Below are positions 27,558 to 37,692 of a DNA stretch of 64,000 nt, piece by piece; positions within the stretch are counted from its first letter, which is position 1, and the number at the start of each line of letters is the position of its first letter. Location: assembly GCF_946892675.1 (NCBI RefSeq), contig NZ_CAMPOV010000001.1:1524033-1588032 (forward strand), read 5' to 3'. Below the pieces are notes generated by a model that was not told the DNA's origin, ran no database searches, and saw only the letters and a program-made list of their open reading frames with translations. The stretch is from Arthrobacter sp. Marseille-P9274 (GTDB lineage Bacteria > Actinomycetota > Actinomycetes > Actinomycetales > Micrococcaceae). A program made the translations under genes and the position numbers.

Positions 27558-29695
27558 AGCAGGTCCAGCCCGTCGCAGCGGACCTGCACGGGTTCAGCCA
27601 GGCGCCGGGCGGAGACGGCAGCCTTCCTGGCCCGCAGCGCCTGGGTCACCGCGCTGCCCTGCCGGTAGGTGAAGAACAGCAGCGTCCGGTGCGTTCCCGC
27701 CGACCCGGGGAGCGGCAGTTCCGCCGGGCCTACCGTACGCACGTCATCCGGAAGGTCGAGGCCGTCGAGGAAGACCTCGAGGCTCTCCGTCGATCCGGTG
27801 AGCGCGGCGATCCGCACGGCCGGCGGCAGCTGCAGTTCGCGGCGCAGCTCCAGTTCGCGTGCGGCGGCTCCGGCCGGGTCCCACCGCACGAGGTGCCCGA
27901 CCACGGCGTCGTGTTCGGCGGTAATAACGACGACGCCGCCCTCCTTCGCCGGCCGTACCAGTGAGGCGGCGGTGAACCAACGGCGCAGCGCATCCTCCGA
28001 GGCGCGCAGGGATTCCCGGGCCAGCATCGCGTTGCCGTCCAGCAGCAGCGCCGCGGCGTAGCCGCCGTCCACCGCGGGCTCGGCGCCGGGCGTGGCGACC
28101 ACGAGGGTGCGGCCCGCCTGGATGCTCTGTTTGATGTGCTCTCCGGCCGAGGAAACCACCGCGGCCCCCGGAAAGGCCCGGCCCAGTTCCTCGGCGGTGC
28201 GCGACGCCCCGACCACCAGCGCACGCAGCCGGGGCGATCCGCACTCGGCGCAGCGGTGCCCGGTGGCGAGCCGCCCGCACCAGCGGCAGGCCGGCACCCT
28301 GTCGCGACCGGTCTGCGCGAGCGGTCCCTGGCACTCGCTGCAGCGCGCCGGTGTGCGGCAGTCCTGGCAGGCAAGTGCCGGGGCGAAACCGGTCCGGGCC
28401 ACCTGCACCAGCACCGGGCCGCGCTCCAGCCCCTCGCGCGCCGCCTGCCAGGCCGCCTGGGGCAGCCTCGCATGCCGCAGCAGCGGATCGCGTTGCTGCT
28501 GGAAGGAATCCGCCGTGTTGACCACGCGCGGCGCCGCCGCCCGCACCGCCGGCCGCTCCGGTTGCAGCGGCTGCGCCCACCCGGCTTCCACCAGGCGCTG
28601 GCTTTCGGTGCTGCGGCTGATGCCGCCGAGCAGCACCGCGCAGCCGGTCTGTTCCGCGCGTAGCAGCAGCACGTCGCGGGCGTGCTGGTATGGGGCCCGT
28701 TGCTCCACGTGCAGGTCGTCGCCGTCGTCCCAGATGGCGGCCAGCCCCAGGTTGGCCACGGGCGCGAAGGCCGCCGAACGCGTGCCGATGGCCACCCGGG
28801 CCTGGCCGTGCACCAGCTTCAGGTAGTTCCGGTAGCGAGGCGTCGGCCCGTCCTCGGCGGTCAGCCGGACAAAGCCGTCCGCGCCGATGCTGCGTTCCAG
28901 CTCCGCCGCGAGCATCGACAGGTCCTTGGCGTCCGGCACCACCACCAGCGCCCCCCGGCCGCTCGTATGCGTCGCGTGGACGGCGGCGGACAGCTGGGCT
29001 GCCCAGGAGGCGGCACCGTAGGACTTGTGGGCCGACAGGACCGCGCGGGGCGAGCCCCCGGCGGCGAGATGGGCCAGGAACGCGCCGGCCGCCGGATAGC
29101 CGGCGAAGGCCTCGGCCGGATCGGGGACCTCCCCCGTCTCTGCGCCGGGCGTGTCCCGCACTGCTGGATCGAGTGCGTCTGCCGTGTTCGACGCGTCGGG
29201 TACGGCCGTCGTCGTCCCCGTCTGCGCCCCGGGTCCCTGCGCTGCCGGCGGAAACTCCTTGTCCACGCGCGCCACCCGCGGCGGGACGGCGGCGCGGACG
29301 ACGTCGCTGACGGTCCCGGCATAGCGCCGGGCGACGGCCTGCGCCAGCTGCAGCACCTCGGGCGTCAGCACGGGTTGGGGCGAGACGACCTTGGCCAGGC
29401 GGCTCAGCTTGATGCCCTCCGCCGCCTCGGCCTTGCGCCGCGTGATATAACCGGTGACTTCCTGGGCACCGAAGCGTGCCTTGATCCTCGCTCCCGGGAC
29501 CGCGCCCGCCGCGAGCTCCGCCGGCACCAGGTAGTCGAAGCCGCGGTCGAGGTGCGGCACGGCCGATTCGATCAGGACTTCCGCCACCGGGTCCTGGGCT
29601 GCCGGCTGCGTGGTGCCCCGCGGCTTGGCCGGGGCCCCGAACCCCTGCAGCAGGGACAGCTGGACGGCCCCGTCCGCTCCTGGCTCCTGCGGCAT
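27554..29695 (-). CDS. priA: Primosomal protein N' (PriA), ATPase-degenerate type
   Basis: Replication-restart protein, 713 aa. The N-terminal 3' DNA-binding domain (residues 30-120, with AVPGARIKARFG) and the C-terminal zinc clusters (CQDC, CSEC, CRWC, CAEC near 435-485) are intact. The helicase core is degraded. Where PriA normally has GxTGSGKTE, the sequence reads VLSAHKSYGAAS, and the DEEH box reads IWDDGDD. This agrees with actinobacterial PriA proteins regarded as lacking helicase activity. An acidic low-complexity insert sits near residues 155-200. It follows metK with an 11-base gap. Confidence 0.9.
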   Translation of the reverse strand: MPQEPGADGAVQLSLLQGFGAPAKPRGTTQPAAQDPVAEVLIESAVPHLDRGFDYLVPAELAAGAVPGARIKARFGAQEVTGYITRRKAEAAEGIKLSRLAKVVSPQPVLTPEVLQLAQAVARRYAGTVSDVVRAAVPPRVARVDKEFPPAAQGPGAQTGTTTAVPDASNTADALDPAVRDTPGAETGEVPDPAEAFAGYPAAGAFLAHLAAGGSPRAVLSAHKSYGAASWAAQLSAAVHATHTSGRGALVVVPDAKDLSMLAAELERSIGADGFVRLTAEDGPTPRYRNYLKLVHGQARVAIGTRSAAFAPVANLGLAAIWDDGDDLHVEQRAPYQHARDVLLLRAEQTGCAVLLGGISRSTESQRLVEAGWAQPLQPERPAVRAAAPRVVNTADSFQQQRDPLLRHARLPQAAWQAAREGLERGPVLVQVARTGFAPALACQDCRTPARCSECQGPLAQTGRDRVPACRWCGRLATGHRCAECGSPRLRALVVGASRTAEELGRAFPGAAVVSSAGEHIKQSIQAGRTLVVATPGAEPAVDGGYAAALLLDGNAMLARESLRASEDALRRWFTAASLVRPAKEGGVVVITAEHDAVVGHLVRWDPAGAAARELELRRELQLPPAVRIAALTGSTESLEVFLDGLDLPDDVRTVGPAELPLPGSAGTHRTLLFFTYRQGSAVTQALRARKAAVSARRLAEPVQVRCDGLDLL

Positions 29696-29705
29696 GTGGC
29701 CCCGG

Positions 29706-30911
29706 CTACGCGTTGAAGAAGCTGCGCAGCGCGTCCGCGCGGTCGGTGCGCTCCCACGTGAAGTTGTGGTGCTCCCGGCCGAAGTGGCCGTGGGCGGCGG
29801 TCTGCAGGTAGATCGGCCGCTTCAGCTGCAGGTCGTTGATGATGGCCAGCGGGCGCAGGTCGAAGACCTCATGGATGGCGTCCGCGATCCGCAGCGGGTC
29901 CACCGTCTCGGTGCCGAAGGTCTCCACGTAGATTCCCACCGGGCGCGCCATGCCGATGGCGTAGGCGATCTGGATTTCCGCGCGGCGGGCCAGGCCGGCA
30001 GCGACGACGTTCTTGGCGACCCAGCGCATGGCGTAGGCGGCCGAGCGGTCCACCTTCGAGGGGTCCTTGCCGCTGAAGGCGCCCCCGCCGTGGCGGGCCA
30101 TGCCGCCGTAGGTGTCCACGATGATCTTCCGGCCGGTCAGGCCGGCGTCCCCGACCGGACCGCCGATGACGAATTCGCCGCCCGGGTTGAGGATGTGCCG
30201 GACGTTCGAGATGTCAAGATTGGAGGCGGCCAGCACCGGTTCGATCACCTTGGTGCTCACGTCGCGGCCTAGGTGCTCCAGGTCAACGCCGGCCTCATGC
30301 TGGGTGGACACCACGACCGTGTCGACCGATACCGGCTTGTCGCCGTCGTACCCCACGGTGACCTGGGTCTTGCCATCCGGGCGAAGGTAGGGCAGGACGC
30401 CGGACTTGCGCACCTCGGTGAGCCTCTCGGAGAGCCGGTGTGCCAGCCAGATCGGGGCCGGCATCAGGACATCGGTCTCGTCGCTGGCGTAGCCGAACAT
30501 GATGCCCTGGTCCCCGGCGCCCTGCGCATCGTAGTCGTCCACCATCAGGCCCTGCTTGGCCTCGTAGGAGTTGAAGACGCCGGACGCGATGTCGGAAGAC
30601 TGCTGGCCGATGGAGACCGAAACGCCGCAGCGGGCGCCGTCGAACCCCTTGTCTGAGGAGTTGTAGCCGATGTTCAGGATGGTGTCGCGGACGATCTGCG
30701 GGATCTCCACGTAGCCCTGGGTGGTGACTTCGCCGGCCACGTGCACCAGGCCCGTGGTGGTCAGGGTTTCGACCGCGACCCGCGACTCGGGATCCTCGCG
30801 CAGGAGGGCGTCGAGGATGGCATCCGAAATCTGGTCGCAGATTTTGTCCGGGTGGCCTTCCGTGACGGACTCGGACGTGAAAAGCCGCAGAGGGGTAGCT
30901 GAAGAAGTCAC
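29706..30911 (-). CDS. metK: S-adenosylmethionine synthase
   Basis: Makes SAM from methionine and ATP. 401 aa, standard length. [17 protein letters not shown] opens the protein, and the P-loop-like [16 protein letters not shown] is present. The C-terminus ends [21 protein letters not shown] at 30911 is used. No SAM riboswitch is visible; only 47 bases separate it from coaBC. TAAAGT six bases upstream of the GTG suggests its own leaderless promoter. Confidence 0.97.
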   Translation of the reverse strand: MTSSATPLRLFTSESVTEGHPDKICDQISDAILDALLREDPESRVAVETLTTTGLVHVAGEVTTQGYVEIPQIVRDTILNIGYNSSDKGFDGARCGVSVSIGQQSSDIASGVFNSYEAKQGLMVDDYDAQGAGDQGIMFGYASDETDVLMPAPIWLAHRLSERLTEVRKSGVLPYLRPDGKTQVTVGYDGDKPVSVDTVVVSTQHEAGVDLEHLGRDVSTKVIEPVLAASNLDISNVRHILNPGGEFVIGGPVGDAGLTGRKIIVDTYGGMARHGGGAFSGKDPSKVDRSAAYAMRWVAKNVVAAGLARRAEIQIAYAIGMARPVGIYVETFGTETVDPLRIADAIHEVFDLRPLAIINDLQLKRPIYLQTAAHGHFGREHHNFTWERTDRADALRSFFNA

Positions 30912-30917
30912 AGCCCT

Positions 30918-30923
30918 ACTTTA
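30918..30923 (-). promoter_or_regulatory. -10 element of metK (leaderless)
   Basis: TAAAGT on the minus strand, then AGGGCT, then the GTG start of metK. The same TAAAGT-N6-start layout occurs in front of the leuS leader frame. No Shine-Dalgarno is present, consistent with a leaderless mRNA. Confidence 0.6.
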
Positions 30924-30958
30924 CTTGCTCCCGCCGACGGTTCCGTGCGCGGCGCCCG

Positions 30959-32179
30959 TCAGCCCAGTTCTTCGGCCACGCGGGCGATGATCGCCTCGGC
31001 CGCTTCGTCCTTGGTGCCGCTGAAGGTCTGCGGCTCGTCGCCGTTGCGGTGCAGGATGCTCACCGAGGTCTGGTCCTGCCCGAAGACGAGGTCCTGTCCC
31101 ACCTGGTTGAGCACCAGCAGGTCGCAGCCCTTGCGCTCGAGCTTCTGGCGCGCATACTCGAGCACGTCGCCCCGGCTGTCGCCAGTCTCGGCGGCGAAGC
31201 CGACAATCAGCTCGGGGCCGGTGCCGCTGTCCCGGCGCTGCTGTACCAGCTCCTGCAGGATGTCCGGATTGCGCACGAGCGTGATCACCGGATCCGCCGC
31301 GTCGTCCCGCTTCTTGATCTTGGTCCCGGCCTGCTCGGCCGGCCGGAAGTCCGCGACCGCGGCGGCCATGATGACTACGTCAGCACGCCCGGCGGCATCG
31401 AGGGCGGCGGAGCGCAGCTGCAGGGCAGTCTCGACGCGGGCGGTCTTGACGCCCTCCGGCGGGGCGACGTCCATGTGGGCGGCGATCAACTCCACCTCGG
31501 CGCCGGCCGCGGACGCCGCGCGGGCCAGGGCGACACCCTGCTTGCCGGAGGAGCGGTTGCCCAGGAAACGGACCGGGTCAAGCGGTTCCCGGGTGCCGCC
31601 CGCCGTGATGACGACGCGCTTGCCCAGCAGGGGCGATGCGCCCGCCGCGGGAGCCTCGCGGACCTGCCGCAGGGCGAACGCGAAGATCTCGTCGGGCTCC
31701 GGCAGCCGCCCCGGGCCGGTGTCCTTTCCGGTGAGCCGGCCGCTGGCCGGCTCCATCACGACCGTCCCGCGGCTGCGCAGGAGGGCAACGTTTGCCTGCG
31801 TAGCCGGGTGCTGCCACATCTCCGTGTGCATGGCCGGGACCATAACGACGGCGGCGCGCGTCACCAAAAGCGTGTTGGTCAGCAGGTCCCCGGCCAGCCC
31901 GGCTGCCGCCTGGGCCAACAGGTCCGCGGTCGCGGGGGCGACAACCACCAGGTCCGCCTCCTGTCCCAGCCGGACGTGGTTCACCGTGTCCACGGCGTCG
32001 AACACGCTGGTGGAGACGGGCCGGCCGGACAGGGCCTCCCAGGTTGGACGGCCGACGAACTGCTCGGCGGCCGCGGTCGGGATGACCGTGACTTCGTGCC
32101 CGGCTTCCTTAAACAGCCGGAGCAGGAATGCGGACTTGTAAGCGGCGATACCGCCGCCTACGCCAAGGATGATCCGCAT
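30959..32179 (-). CDS. coaBC: Bifunctional phosphopantothenoylcysteine decarboxylase/phosphopantothenate-cysteine ligase
   Basis: Two consecutive steps of coenzyme A synthesis. 406 aa. The N-terminal FMN decarboxylase domain (residues 1-180) opens GVGGGIAAYKSAFLLRLF, has VAPATADLLA and the active-site region PAMHTEMW. The C-terminal ligase domain starts GKRVVITAGGTREPLDPVRF with NRSSGKQG. ATG at 32179. Follows rpoZ by 32 bases, the common gmk-rpoZ-coaBC order. Confidence 0.96.
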   Translation of the reverse strand: MRIILGVGGGIAAYKSAFLLRLFKEAGHEVTVIPTAAAEQFVGRPTWEALSGRPVSTSVFDAVDTVNHVRLGQEADLVVVAPATADLLAQAAAGLAGDLLTNTLLVTRAAVVMVPAMHTEMWQHPATQANVALLRSRGTVVMEPASGRLTGKDTGPGRLPEPDEIFAFALRQVREAPAAGASPLLGKRVVITAGGTREPLDPVRFLGNRSSGKQGVALARAASAAGAEVELIAAHMDVAPPEGVKTARVETALQLRSAALDAAGRADVVIMAAAVADFRPAEQAGTKIKKRDDAADPVITLVRNPDILQELVQQRRDSGTGPELIVGFAAETGDSRGDVLEYARQKLERKGCDLLVLNQVGQDLVFGQDQTSVSILHRNGDEPQTFSGTKDEAAEAIIARVAEELG

Positions 32180-32211
32180 GCCTGCTCCGCCAGGTCCGCT
32201 CAGCGGGCCTG

Positions 32212-32472
32212 CTAGTCGTTCTTCTCTACCGGCTTGGAAACCAGCAGCCCCTCGTTGATTTCGCGCAGGGCGATGGAGAGCGGCTTCTCGTTCAGCTTGG
32301 TGTCCACGAGCGGGCCGACGTACTCGAAGAGCCCCTCATGCAGCTGCGAGTAGTAGGCGTTGATCTGGCGGGCGCGCTTGGCCCCGTAGATCACCAGGGC
32401 ATACTTCGAGTCCGTCGTCTCCAGCAGGGAGTCGATCGGCGGATTGATGATGCCTTCGAGGTTGGTCGACAC
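32212..32472 (-). CDS. rpoZ: DNA-directed RNA polymerase omega subunit
   Basis: Small RNA polymerase subunit that helps beta' folding and assembly. 86 aa. The conserved core is [20 protein letters not shown] followed by [14 protein letters not shown], and the end is [15 protein letters not shown], as in actinobacterial omega. GTG at 32472 with GGAGAA about 4 bases upstream. Between gmk and coaBC. Confidence 0.96.
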   Translation of the reverse strand: MSTNLEGIINPPIDSLLETTDSKYALVIYGAKRARQINAYYSQLHEGLFEYVGPLVDTKLNEKPLSIALREINEGLLVSKPVEKND

Positions 32473-32520
32473 GTATTCTCCAAAAATTCTGTAGGTAATC
32501 TTGCGCTGTTGTTCCGATGC

Positions 32521-33093
32521 CTAACGCGGGTTCGGCACGAGTCCCATCAGCGAAACAAGCTCTTCCGCCGCCCGTCGGACGTCGTCGTTAATGACGGTGT
32601 GGTCGAATTCGGATTCGGCGGCAAGTTCCAGTTTAGCGGTTTCCAGCCGCTGCTGCTGTTCCTCGGGCGTTTCTGTGCCGCGGCCCACGAGCCGGCGCAC
32701 CATTTCGTCCCAGCTGGGGGGCGCCAGGAAGACGAAGTTTGCGTCCGGCATGGTCTGCTTGACCTGCCGCGCTCCCTGGAGGTCGATCTCCAGCAGGACC
32801 GACTTGCCCTCGGCCATGGCCCGTTCGACCGTCTCTCGGACGGTGCCGTAGCGGTTGCGGCCGTGGACCACGGCCCATTCGAGCATCGATCCCTTGGCCA
32901 CGAGGTCATCGAAGTCGCTGGCGGAGACGAAATAGTAGTGGATGCCGTCGATCTCTCCCGGCCGCGGAGCGCGGGTGGTCGCCGAAACGGAGAGCCAGAC
33001 TTGGGGGTAGTGGTCGCGGATGTAGGTGGAGACCGTACCTTTACCGACGGCGGTGGGCCCGGCGAGGACAGTCAGGGTGGGTTTGTCAGACAT
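32521..33093 (-). CDS. gmk: Guanylate kinase
   Basis: Phosphorylates GMP to GDP. About 190 aa. The P-loop is AGPTAVGKGT near residues 10-19, and the GMP-binding residues lie in SVSATTRAPRPGEIDG and HYYFVS. ATG at 33093 gives MSDKPTLTVLAG. An ATG at 33102 would add three residues and cannot be excluded. It starts 17-20 bases after mihF and belongs to mihF-gmk-rpoZ. Confidence 0.95.
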   Translation of the reverse strand: MSDKPTLTVLAGPTAVGKGTVSTYIRDHYPQVWLSVSATTRAPRPGEIDGIHYYFVSASDFDDLVAKGSMLEWAVVHGRNRYGTVRETVERAMAEGKSVLLEIDLQGARQVKQTMPDANFVFLAPPSWDEMVRRLVGRGTETPEEQQQRLETAKLELAAESEFDHTVINDDVRRAAEELVSLMGLVPNPR

Positions 33094-33112
33094 GCTTTCC
33101 ATCTATAGCAGT

Positions 33113-33430
33113 TCAGCGCGGTTCGAGCAGATCGATCAGCGCCTTACGCTGATGGACCCCCAAACCGCGCACCCGCCGGGTCGGTGCGATCCCGACGGAT
33201 TCCATGATCCCGGCGGCGCGGACTTTGCCGATGCCGGGCAGTGCCTCCAGGAGCTCGGCCACGCGCAGCCGGCCAATCGACTCCTGGGTCTTAGCCGACT
33301 CGATGACTTCGGAGATGCTCGTGCGCCCGTCCTTCAGCTTGGCCTTCGCCTCGGCGCGCTCCGCCCGGGCCGCCGTGGCCTTGTTGCGGGCTGCCGTTCG
33401 TTCGCTGTCCGTCAGCGGTTTCAGACTCAC
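33113..33430 (-). CDS. mihF: Actinobacterial integration host factor
   Basis: Nucleoid-associated DNA-binding protein of the mIHF/sIHF type, unrelated to proteobacterial IHF. 105 aa. A basic N-terminal helix (RTAARNKATAARAERAEAK) precedes a helix-two-turn-helix ending in LPGIGKVRAAGIMESVGI and RRVRGLG. GTG at 33430 is chosen because GGAG sits 6 bases upstream and the protein length then matches the family; the longer open frame is not supported. First gene after a sigma-70-like promoter at 33492-33520. Confidence 0.94.
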   Translation of the reverse strand: MSLKPLTDSERTAARNKATAARAERAEAKAKLKDGRTSISEVIESAKTQESIGRLRVAELLEALPGIGKVRAAGIMESVGIAPTRRVRGLGVHQRKALIDLLEPR

Positions 33431-33491
33431 AGGCTTCTCCACATCGTTGCGCTGCCGCCGGCCGCGGCATGGAGCTAATCCACTTGCACTG

Positions 33492-33520
33492 AACCTAGTG
33501 GCAAGCCCCCGGGAAATCAA
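33492..33520 (-). promoter_or_regulatory. Promoter of mihF-gmk-rpoZ
   Basis: On the minus strand TTGATT (33520-33515) and TAGGTT (33497-33492) are separated by exactly 17 bases. It is the best sigma-70-type match in the window. It lies 62 bases upstream of the mihF start and just after the pyrF stop. Confidence 0.75.
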
Positions 33521-33554
33521 TGCCTTAGCCGGTGCCGGCCGGCGGTCTCCGGCT

Positions 33555-34403
33555 TCAGCCGGCGACCATCTCCAGGGTACGCGCCACAGCGTCGCGCAAG
33601 GCCGCCGCTTCCGGACCGGCTTTGAGGATATCGCGGCTCGATGTCCCCAGCACGCGGCCGAAGGCGGACCCGAAGGAGCGCCGCAGATCTGCGCCGGTGG
33701 CGCCCTGGGCTCCGAGCCCCGGAGCGAGCACCGGGCCGTTCAGGCCGGCCAGGTCGAGGCCCAGCCGGGCCGGCGCGTCCCCGACGGTCGCGCCGACCAC
33801 TAGGCCGACCGAGCCCAGCTCCCCGGAGTCCCGGGCCGCGGCGTTGTCCGCCGCGGCCGCCCGCACGATCCGGCGGGCCACGGAGTCCTCCCCCCCGACG
33901 TGCTGCACGCTGGCGCCCTCGGGATTCGAGGTCAGCGCCAGGACAAACACGCCGCGGCCGGTCTGCTCCGCCAGGTCCAGGGCCGGCCGCAGCGACTCAT
34001 ACCCCAGATAGGGGCTCAGCGTCACCGCGTCCGCGGCCAACGAAGAGCCGTCGGCCAGCCAGGCCTCCGCGTAGGCGGCCATGGTGGAGCCGATGTCACC
34101 GCGCTTGGCGTCGGCGATCGTCAGCACCTCGGCGCCGGCCGCTGCGGCCAGCACCTTCTCCAGGGCGGCCAGGCCGCGCGAACCGTGCCGCTCGAACAGC
34201 GCGACCTGCGGCTTCACCGCGGCGGCCACCTCCCCCACCGCCTCCAGGACGGTGAGGGAGAAGCGCTCGAGGCCCCCGGCGTCGTCGTCCAGGCCCCACG
34301 CGTGCAGGAGGCCCGGATGCGGGTCGATGCCGACGCAGAGCGGGCCGCGGGCGGCCATGGCGGCCTGCAGCCGCGCGCCGAACCCTGTCCGCGGCTCAGG
34401 CAC
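33555..34403 (-). CDS. pyrF: Orotidine 5'-phosphate decarboxylase
   Basis: Last step of UMP synthesis. 282 aa, the longer type-2 class found in actinobacteria. The active-site motif is [14 protein letters not shown] with the catalytic Lys; the opening [16 protein letters not shown] is typical. GTG at 34403 overlaps the end of carB by 8 bases. Last gene of the pyr operon. Confidence 0.95.
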   Translation of the reverse strand: MPEPRTGFGARLQAAMAARGPLCVGIDPHPGLLHAWGLDDDAGGLERFSLTVLEAVGEVAAAVKPQVALFERHGSRGLAALEKVLAAAAGAEVLTIADAKRGDIGSTMAAYAEAWLADGSSLAADAVTLSPYLGYESLRPALDLAEQTGRGVFVLALTSNPEGASVQHVGGEDSVARRIVRAAAADNAAARDSGELGSVGLVVGATVGDAPARLGLDLAGLNGPVLAPGLGAQGATGADLRRSFGSAFGRVLGTSSRDILKAGPEAAALRDAVARTLEMVAG

Positions 34404-37400
34404 CGGCGCTGGCCTTCAGCTTGGCGGCATGCTCCTGCAGGCTGGTGACGTCCCACTCGTACTGGCGCATCGCGTCGATGGCCTGGACCGCCGCGCCGAA
34501 CTCGGCAACGGTGGTGATCACGGGCGTACCGACCGACGTCGCCGCGGCGCGGATCTCGTAGCCGTCGCCCCGGGCGTCTCCCCCGGAAGGGGTGTTCAGG
34601 ATCATGTCGATCGAGCCGTCCGTGATGAGGTCCACGATGTTGGACTCGCCCTCGGCGCTGCCCTCGCGGACCTTGCGCACCACGGTGGCCTGGATCCCGT
34701 TGCGGCGCAGCACATCGGCGGTGCCGCCGGTGGAGACGATCTCGAAGCCCAGGTCGGCCAGGTGCTTGACCGGTATCACGATCGAACGCTTGTCCCGGTT
34801 GGCGACGGACACAAAGACCTTGCCGGAGGTCGGCAGCGGGTTGTTGGCCGCTGCCTGGCTCTTGGCGAAGGCCGTGTCGAAGTACTTGTCGATGCCCATG
34901 ACCTCGCCCGTGGAGCGCATTTCCGGGCCGAGCAAGGAGTCCACCACGGTGCCTTCCGGCGTGCGGAACCGGCTGAAGGGCAGCACGGCTTCCTTCACGG
35001 CCACGGGCGCCTCCAGCGGCAGGCTGGCGCCGTCGCCGGTCTCGGGCAGCATCTTGTAGGCGGTCCGCAGCTGGTGGATGGTCACTCCGGTGCCGATCAG
35101 CGCCGCGGCCTTGGCCAGCTGGATGCCGGTGGCCTTGGAGACGAAGGGTACGGTGCGGGAGGCGCGCGGGTTCGCCTCGATCACGTAGAGCACGTCTGCG
35201 GCCAGCGCGAACTGGATGTTGATCAGGCCGCGCACCCCGACGCCTTCCGCGATGGCGCGGGTGGCCCGGGTCACGCGGGCCTGGACGTCGGCGCCGAGCG
35301 TGATCGGGGGCAGCACGCACGCGGAGTCGCCGGAGTGGATGCCCGCTTCTTCGATGTGCTCCATGATGCCGCCGACGTAGAGGTCCTTGCCGTCGAAGAG
35401 CGCATCCACGTCGATCTCGATGGCGTCCTCAAGGAACCGGTCCACCAGCACCGGGTGCTCCGGCGTGATCTCGGTGGCGTTGCTGATGTAGCGGGCGAGG
35501 TTCGGCTCGTCGTAGACGATCTCCATGCCGCGGCCGCCCAGCACGTAGGACGGGCGAACCAGCACCGGGTAGCCGATCTCGTCCGCGATCTTCTTCGCGT
35601 CCTCGAAGCTGACGGCGGTGCCGTTCTTCGGCGCGATGAGCCCGGCCCGGTCCAGCACGCGCTGGAAGGCGCCGCGGTGCTCGGCGAGGTCGATGGCCTC
35701 CGGCGAGGTGCCCAGGATCGGGATGCCGGCGTCGGACAGGGCCTGCGCCAGCTTCAGCGGAGTCTGCCCGCCGAGCTGCACGAAGACGCCCATGACGCCG
35801 CCGGTGCGCTCCTCGGCCGCGATGACCTCGAGCACGTCCTCCAGCGTCAGCGGCTCGAAGTAGAGCCGGTTGGAGATGTCGTAGTCCGTCGAGACGGTCT
35901 CCGGGTTGCAGTTGATCATGACGGTCTCGTGGCCGGCCTGGCGCAGGGCCATGGTGGCGTGCACGCAGCTGTAGTCGAACTCGATGCCCTGCCCGATGCG
36001 GTTCGGGCCGGAGCCGAGGATGATGATCGACGGCTTGGCATGCAGCTCGACCTCGTCCTCCTCGTCGTAGGACGAGTAGTGGTACGGCGTGTAGGCGGCG
36101 AACTCGGCGGCACAGGTGTCCACCGTCTTGAACACCGGCCGGACGCCGAGGGCGTGGCGGACGCCGCGGACCACGGCCTCGGGGGTGTTGGTCAGCTTGC
36201 CGATCTGTTCGTCGGAGAAACCGTGGCGCTTGGCCAGGCGCAGGATGTCCTCCGTCAGTGCCGGAGCCTTGCGGATCTCGCCAGCCACTTCGTTGATCAG
36301 CTGGAGCTGGTCGAGGAACCACGGGTCGATCCCGGTGGCTTCGTACACCTGCTCGACGGTGGCGCCGCCCAGCAGCGCGCGCTGCACCATGGACAGCCGC
36401 TCCGTGGAGCCTACCTTGGACTTCTCCAGCAGCTCCGGAACCTCGAAGTCATTGACCGAGTCGAAGGTCAGCTGCGCGCCCTTCTGCTCGAGCGACCGCA
36501 GGGCCTTCTGCAGGGCCTCGGTGAAGTTGCGGCCCAGCGCCATGGCCTCGCCGACGGACTTCATCGTGGTGGTCAGCGTCGGATCGGCCGCCGGGAACTT
36601 CTCGAAGGCGAAGCGGGGAACCTTGACGACGACGTAGTCCAGCGTCGGCTCGAACGACGCCGGGGTCTTCTGGGTGATGTCGTTCGGGATCTCGTCCAGG
36701 GTGTAGCCGAGCGAGAGCTTCGTGGCGATCTTGGCGATGGCGAAGCCGGTGGCCTTCGACGCCAGCGCCGAGGAGCGGGAGACGCGGGGGTTCATTTCAA
36801 TAACGACGACGCGTCCCGTGTCCGGTTCGATCGCGAACTGGATGTTGCAGCCGCCGGTGTCCACGCCGACCTCGCGGATCACGGCGATCGAGATGTCCCG
36901 CAGGTTCTGGTACTCGCGGTCCGTCAGCGTCAGGGCCGGCGCGACGGTGATCGAGTCGCCCGTGTGCACGCCGACCGGATCGAAGTTCTCGATGGAGCAG
37001 ACCACCACGACGTTGTCGTTCTTGTCGCGCATCATCTCCAGCTCGTACTCCTTCCAGCCGAGGATGGACTCCTCGAGGAGCACCTCGCTGGTCGGGCTGT
37101 ACTGGATGCCGGCGCCGGCGATGCGGCGCAGGTCCTCCTCGTTGTACGCCATGCCGGAGCCGAGGCCGCCCATGGTGAAGGACGGGCGGACCACCATGGG
37201 GTAGCCAAGCTCCTCGGCGGCCTTGAATGCCTCGTCCATCGAATGCACGATGATGGACCGGGCCGACTCGGCGCCGCAGCGCTCCACCACGCCCTTGAAC
37301 TTCTCGCGGTCTTCGCCGAGCTCGATCGCCTCGATGTTGGCGCCGATCAGTTCGACGTTGTACTTCTCCAGCACGCCGTTCTTGTCCAGCGCGATGGCGG

Positions 37401-37692
37401 TGTTGAGCGCCGTCTGCCCGCCCAGGGTCGGCAGCACCGCGTCCGGACGTTCCTTGGCGATGATCTTCTCGACCACTTCCGGCGTGATCGGCTCCACGTA
37501 GGTCGCGTCCGCGAACTCGGGATCCGTCATGATCGTCGCCGGGTTGGAGTTCACGAGAATGACGCGCAGGCCTTCCTCCTTCAGGACGCGCAGCGCCTGG
37601 GTGCCGGAGTAGTCGAACTCGGCGGCCTGGCCGATGACGATCGGCCCGGACCCGATGACCAGGACGGACTTAAGATCTTCTCTCTTGGGCAT
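34396..37692 (-). CDS. carB: Carbamoyl-phosphate synthase large subunit
   Basis: Makes carbamoyl phosphate for pyrimidines and arginine, with CarA. 1098 aa. Two homologous halves, each with an ATP-grasp domain: [20 protein letters not shown] opens the first, [19 protein letters not shown] the second. An MGS-like regulatory domain ends the protein. ATG at 37692 shares one base with the carA stop (TAATG). The frame continues upstream but there overlaps carA and is not coding. Confidence 0.97.
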   Translation of the reverse strand: MPKREDLKSVLVIGSGPIVIGQAAEFDYSGTQALRVLKEEGLRVILVNSNPATIMTDPEFADATYVEPITPEVVEKIIAKERPDAVLPTLGGQTALNTAIALDKNGVLEKYNVELIGANIEAIELGEDREKFKGVVERCGAESARSIIVHSMDEAFKAAEELGYPMVVRPSFTMGGLGSGMAYNEEDLRRIAGAGIQYSPTSEVLLEESILGWKEYELEMMRDKNDNVVVVCSIENFDPVGVHTGDSITVAPALTLTDREYQNLRDISIAVIREVGVDTGGCNIQFAIEPDTGRVVVIEMNPRVSRSSALASKATGFAIAKIATKLSLGYTLDEIPNDITQKTPASFEPTLDYVVVKVPRFAFEKFPAADPTLTTTMKSVGEAMALGRNFTEALQKALRSLEQKGAQLTFDSVNDFEVPELLEKSKVGSTERLSMVQRALLGGATVEQVYEATGIDPWFLDQLQLINEVAGEIRKAPALTEDILRLAKRHGFSDEQIGKLTNTPEAVVRGVRHALGVRPVFKTVDTCAAEFAAYTPYHYSSYDEEDEVELHAKPSIIILGSGPNRIGQGIEFDYSCVHATMALRQAGHETVMINCNPETVSTDYDISNRLYFEPLTLEDVLEVIAAEERTGGVMGVFVQLGGQTPLKLAQALSDAGIPILGTSPEAIDLAEHRGAFQRVLDRAGLIAPKNGTAVSFEDAKKIADEIGYPVLVRPSYVLGGRGMEIVYDEPNLARYISNATEITPEHPVLVDRFLEDAIEIDVDALFDGKDLYVGGIMEHIEEAGIHSGDSACVLPPITLGADVQARVTRATRAIAEGVGVRGLINIQFALAADVLYVIEANPRASRTVPFVSKATGIQLAKAAALIGTGVTIHQLRTAYKMLPETGDGASLPLEAPVAVKEAVLPFSRFRTPEGTVVDSLLGPEMRSTGEVMGIDKYFDTAFAKSQAAANNPLPTSGKVFVSVANRDKRSIVIPVKHLADLGFEIVSTGGTADVLRRNGIQATVVRKVREGSAEGESNIVDLITDGSIDMILNTPSGGDARGDGYEIRAAATSVGTPVITTVAEFGAAVQAIDAMRQYEWDVTSLQEHAAKLKASAGA

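Noticed and set aside
30912-30958. SAM riboswitch before metK
   Set aside because: Only 47 bases separate metK from coaBC, with a leaderless promoter layout and no riboswitch core.
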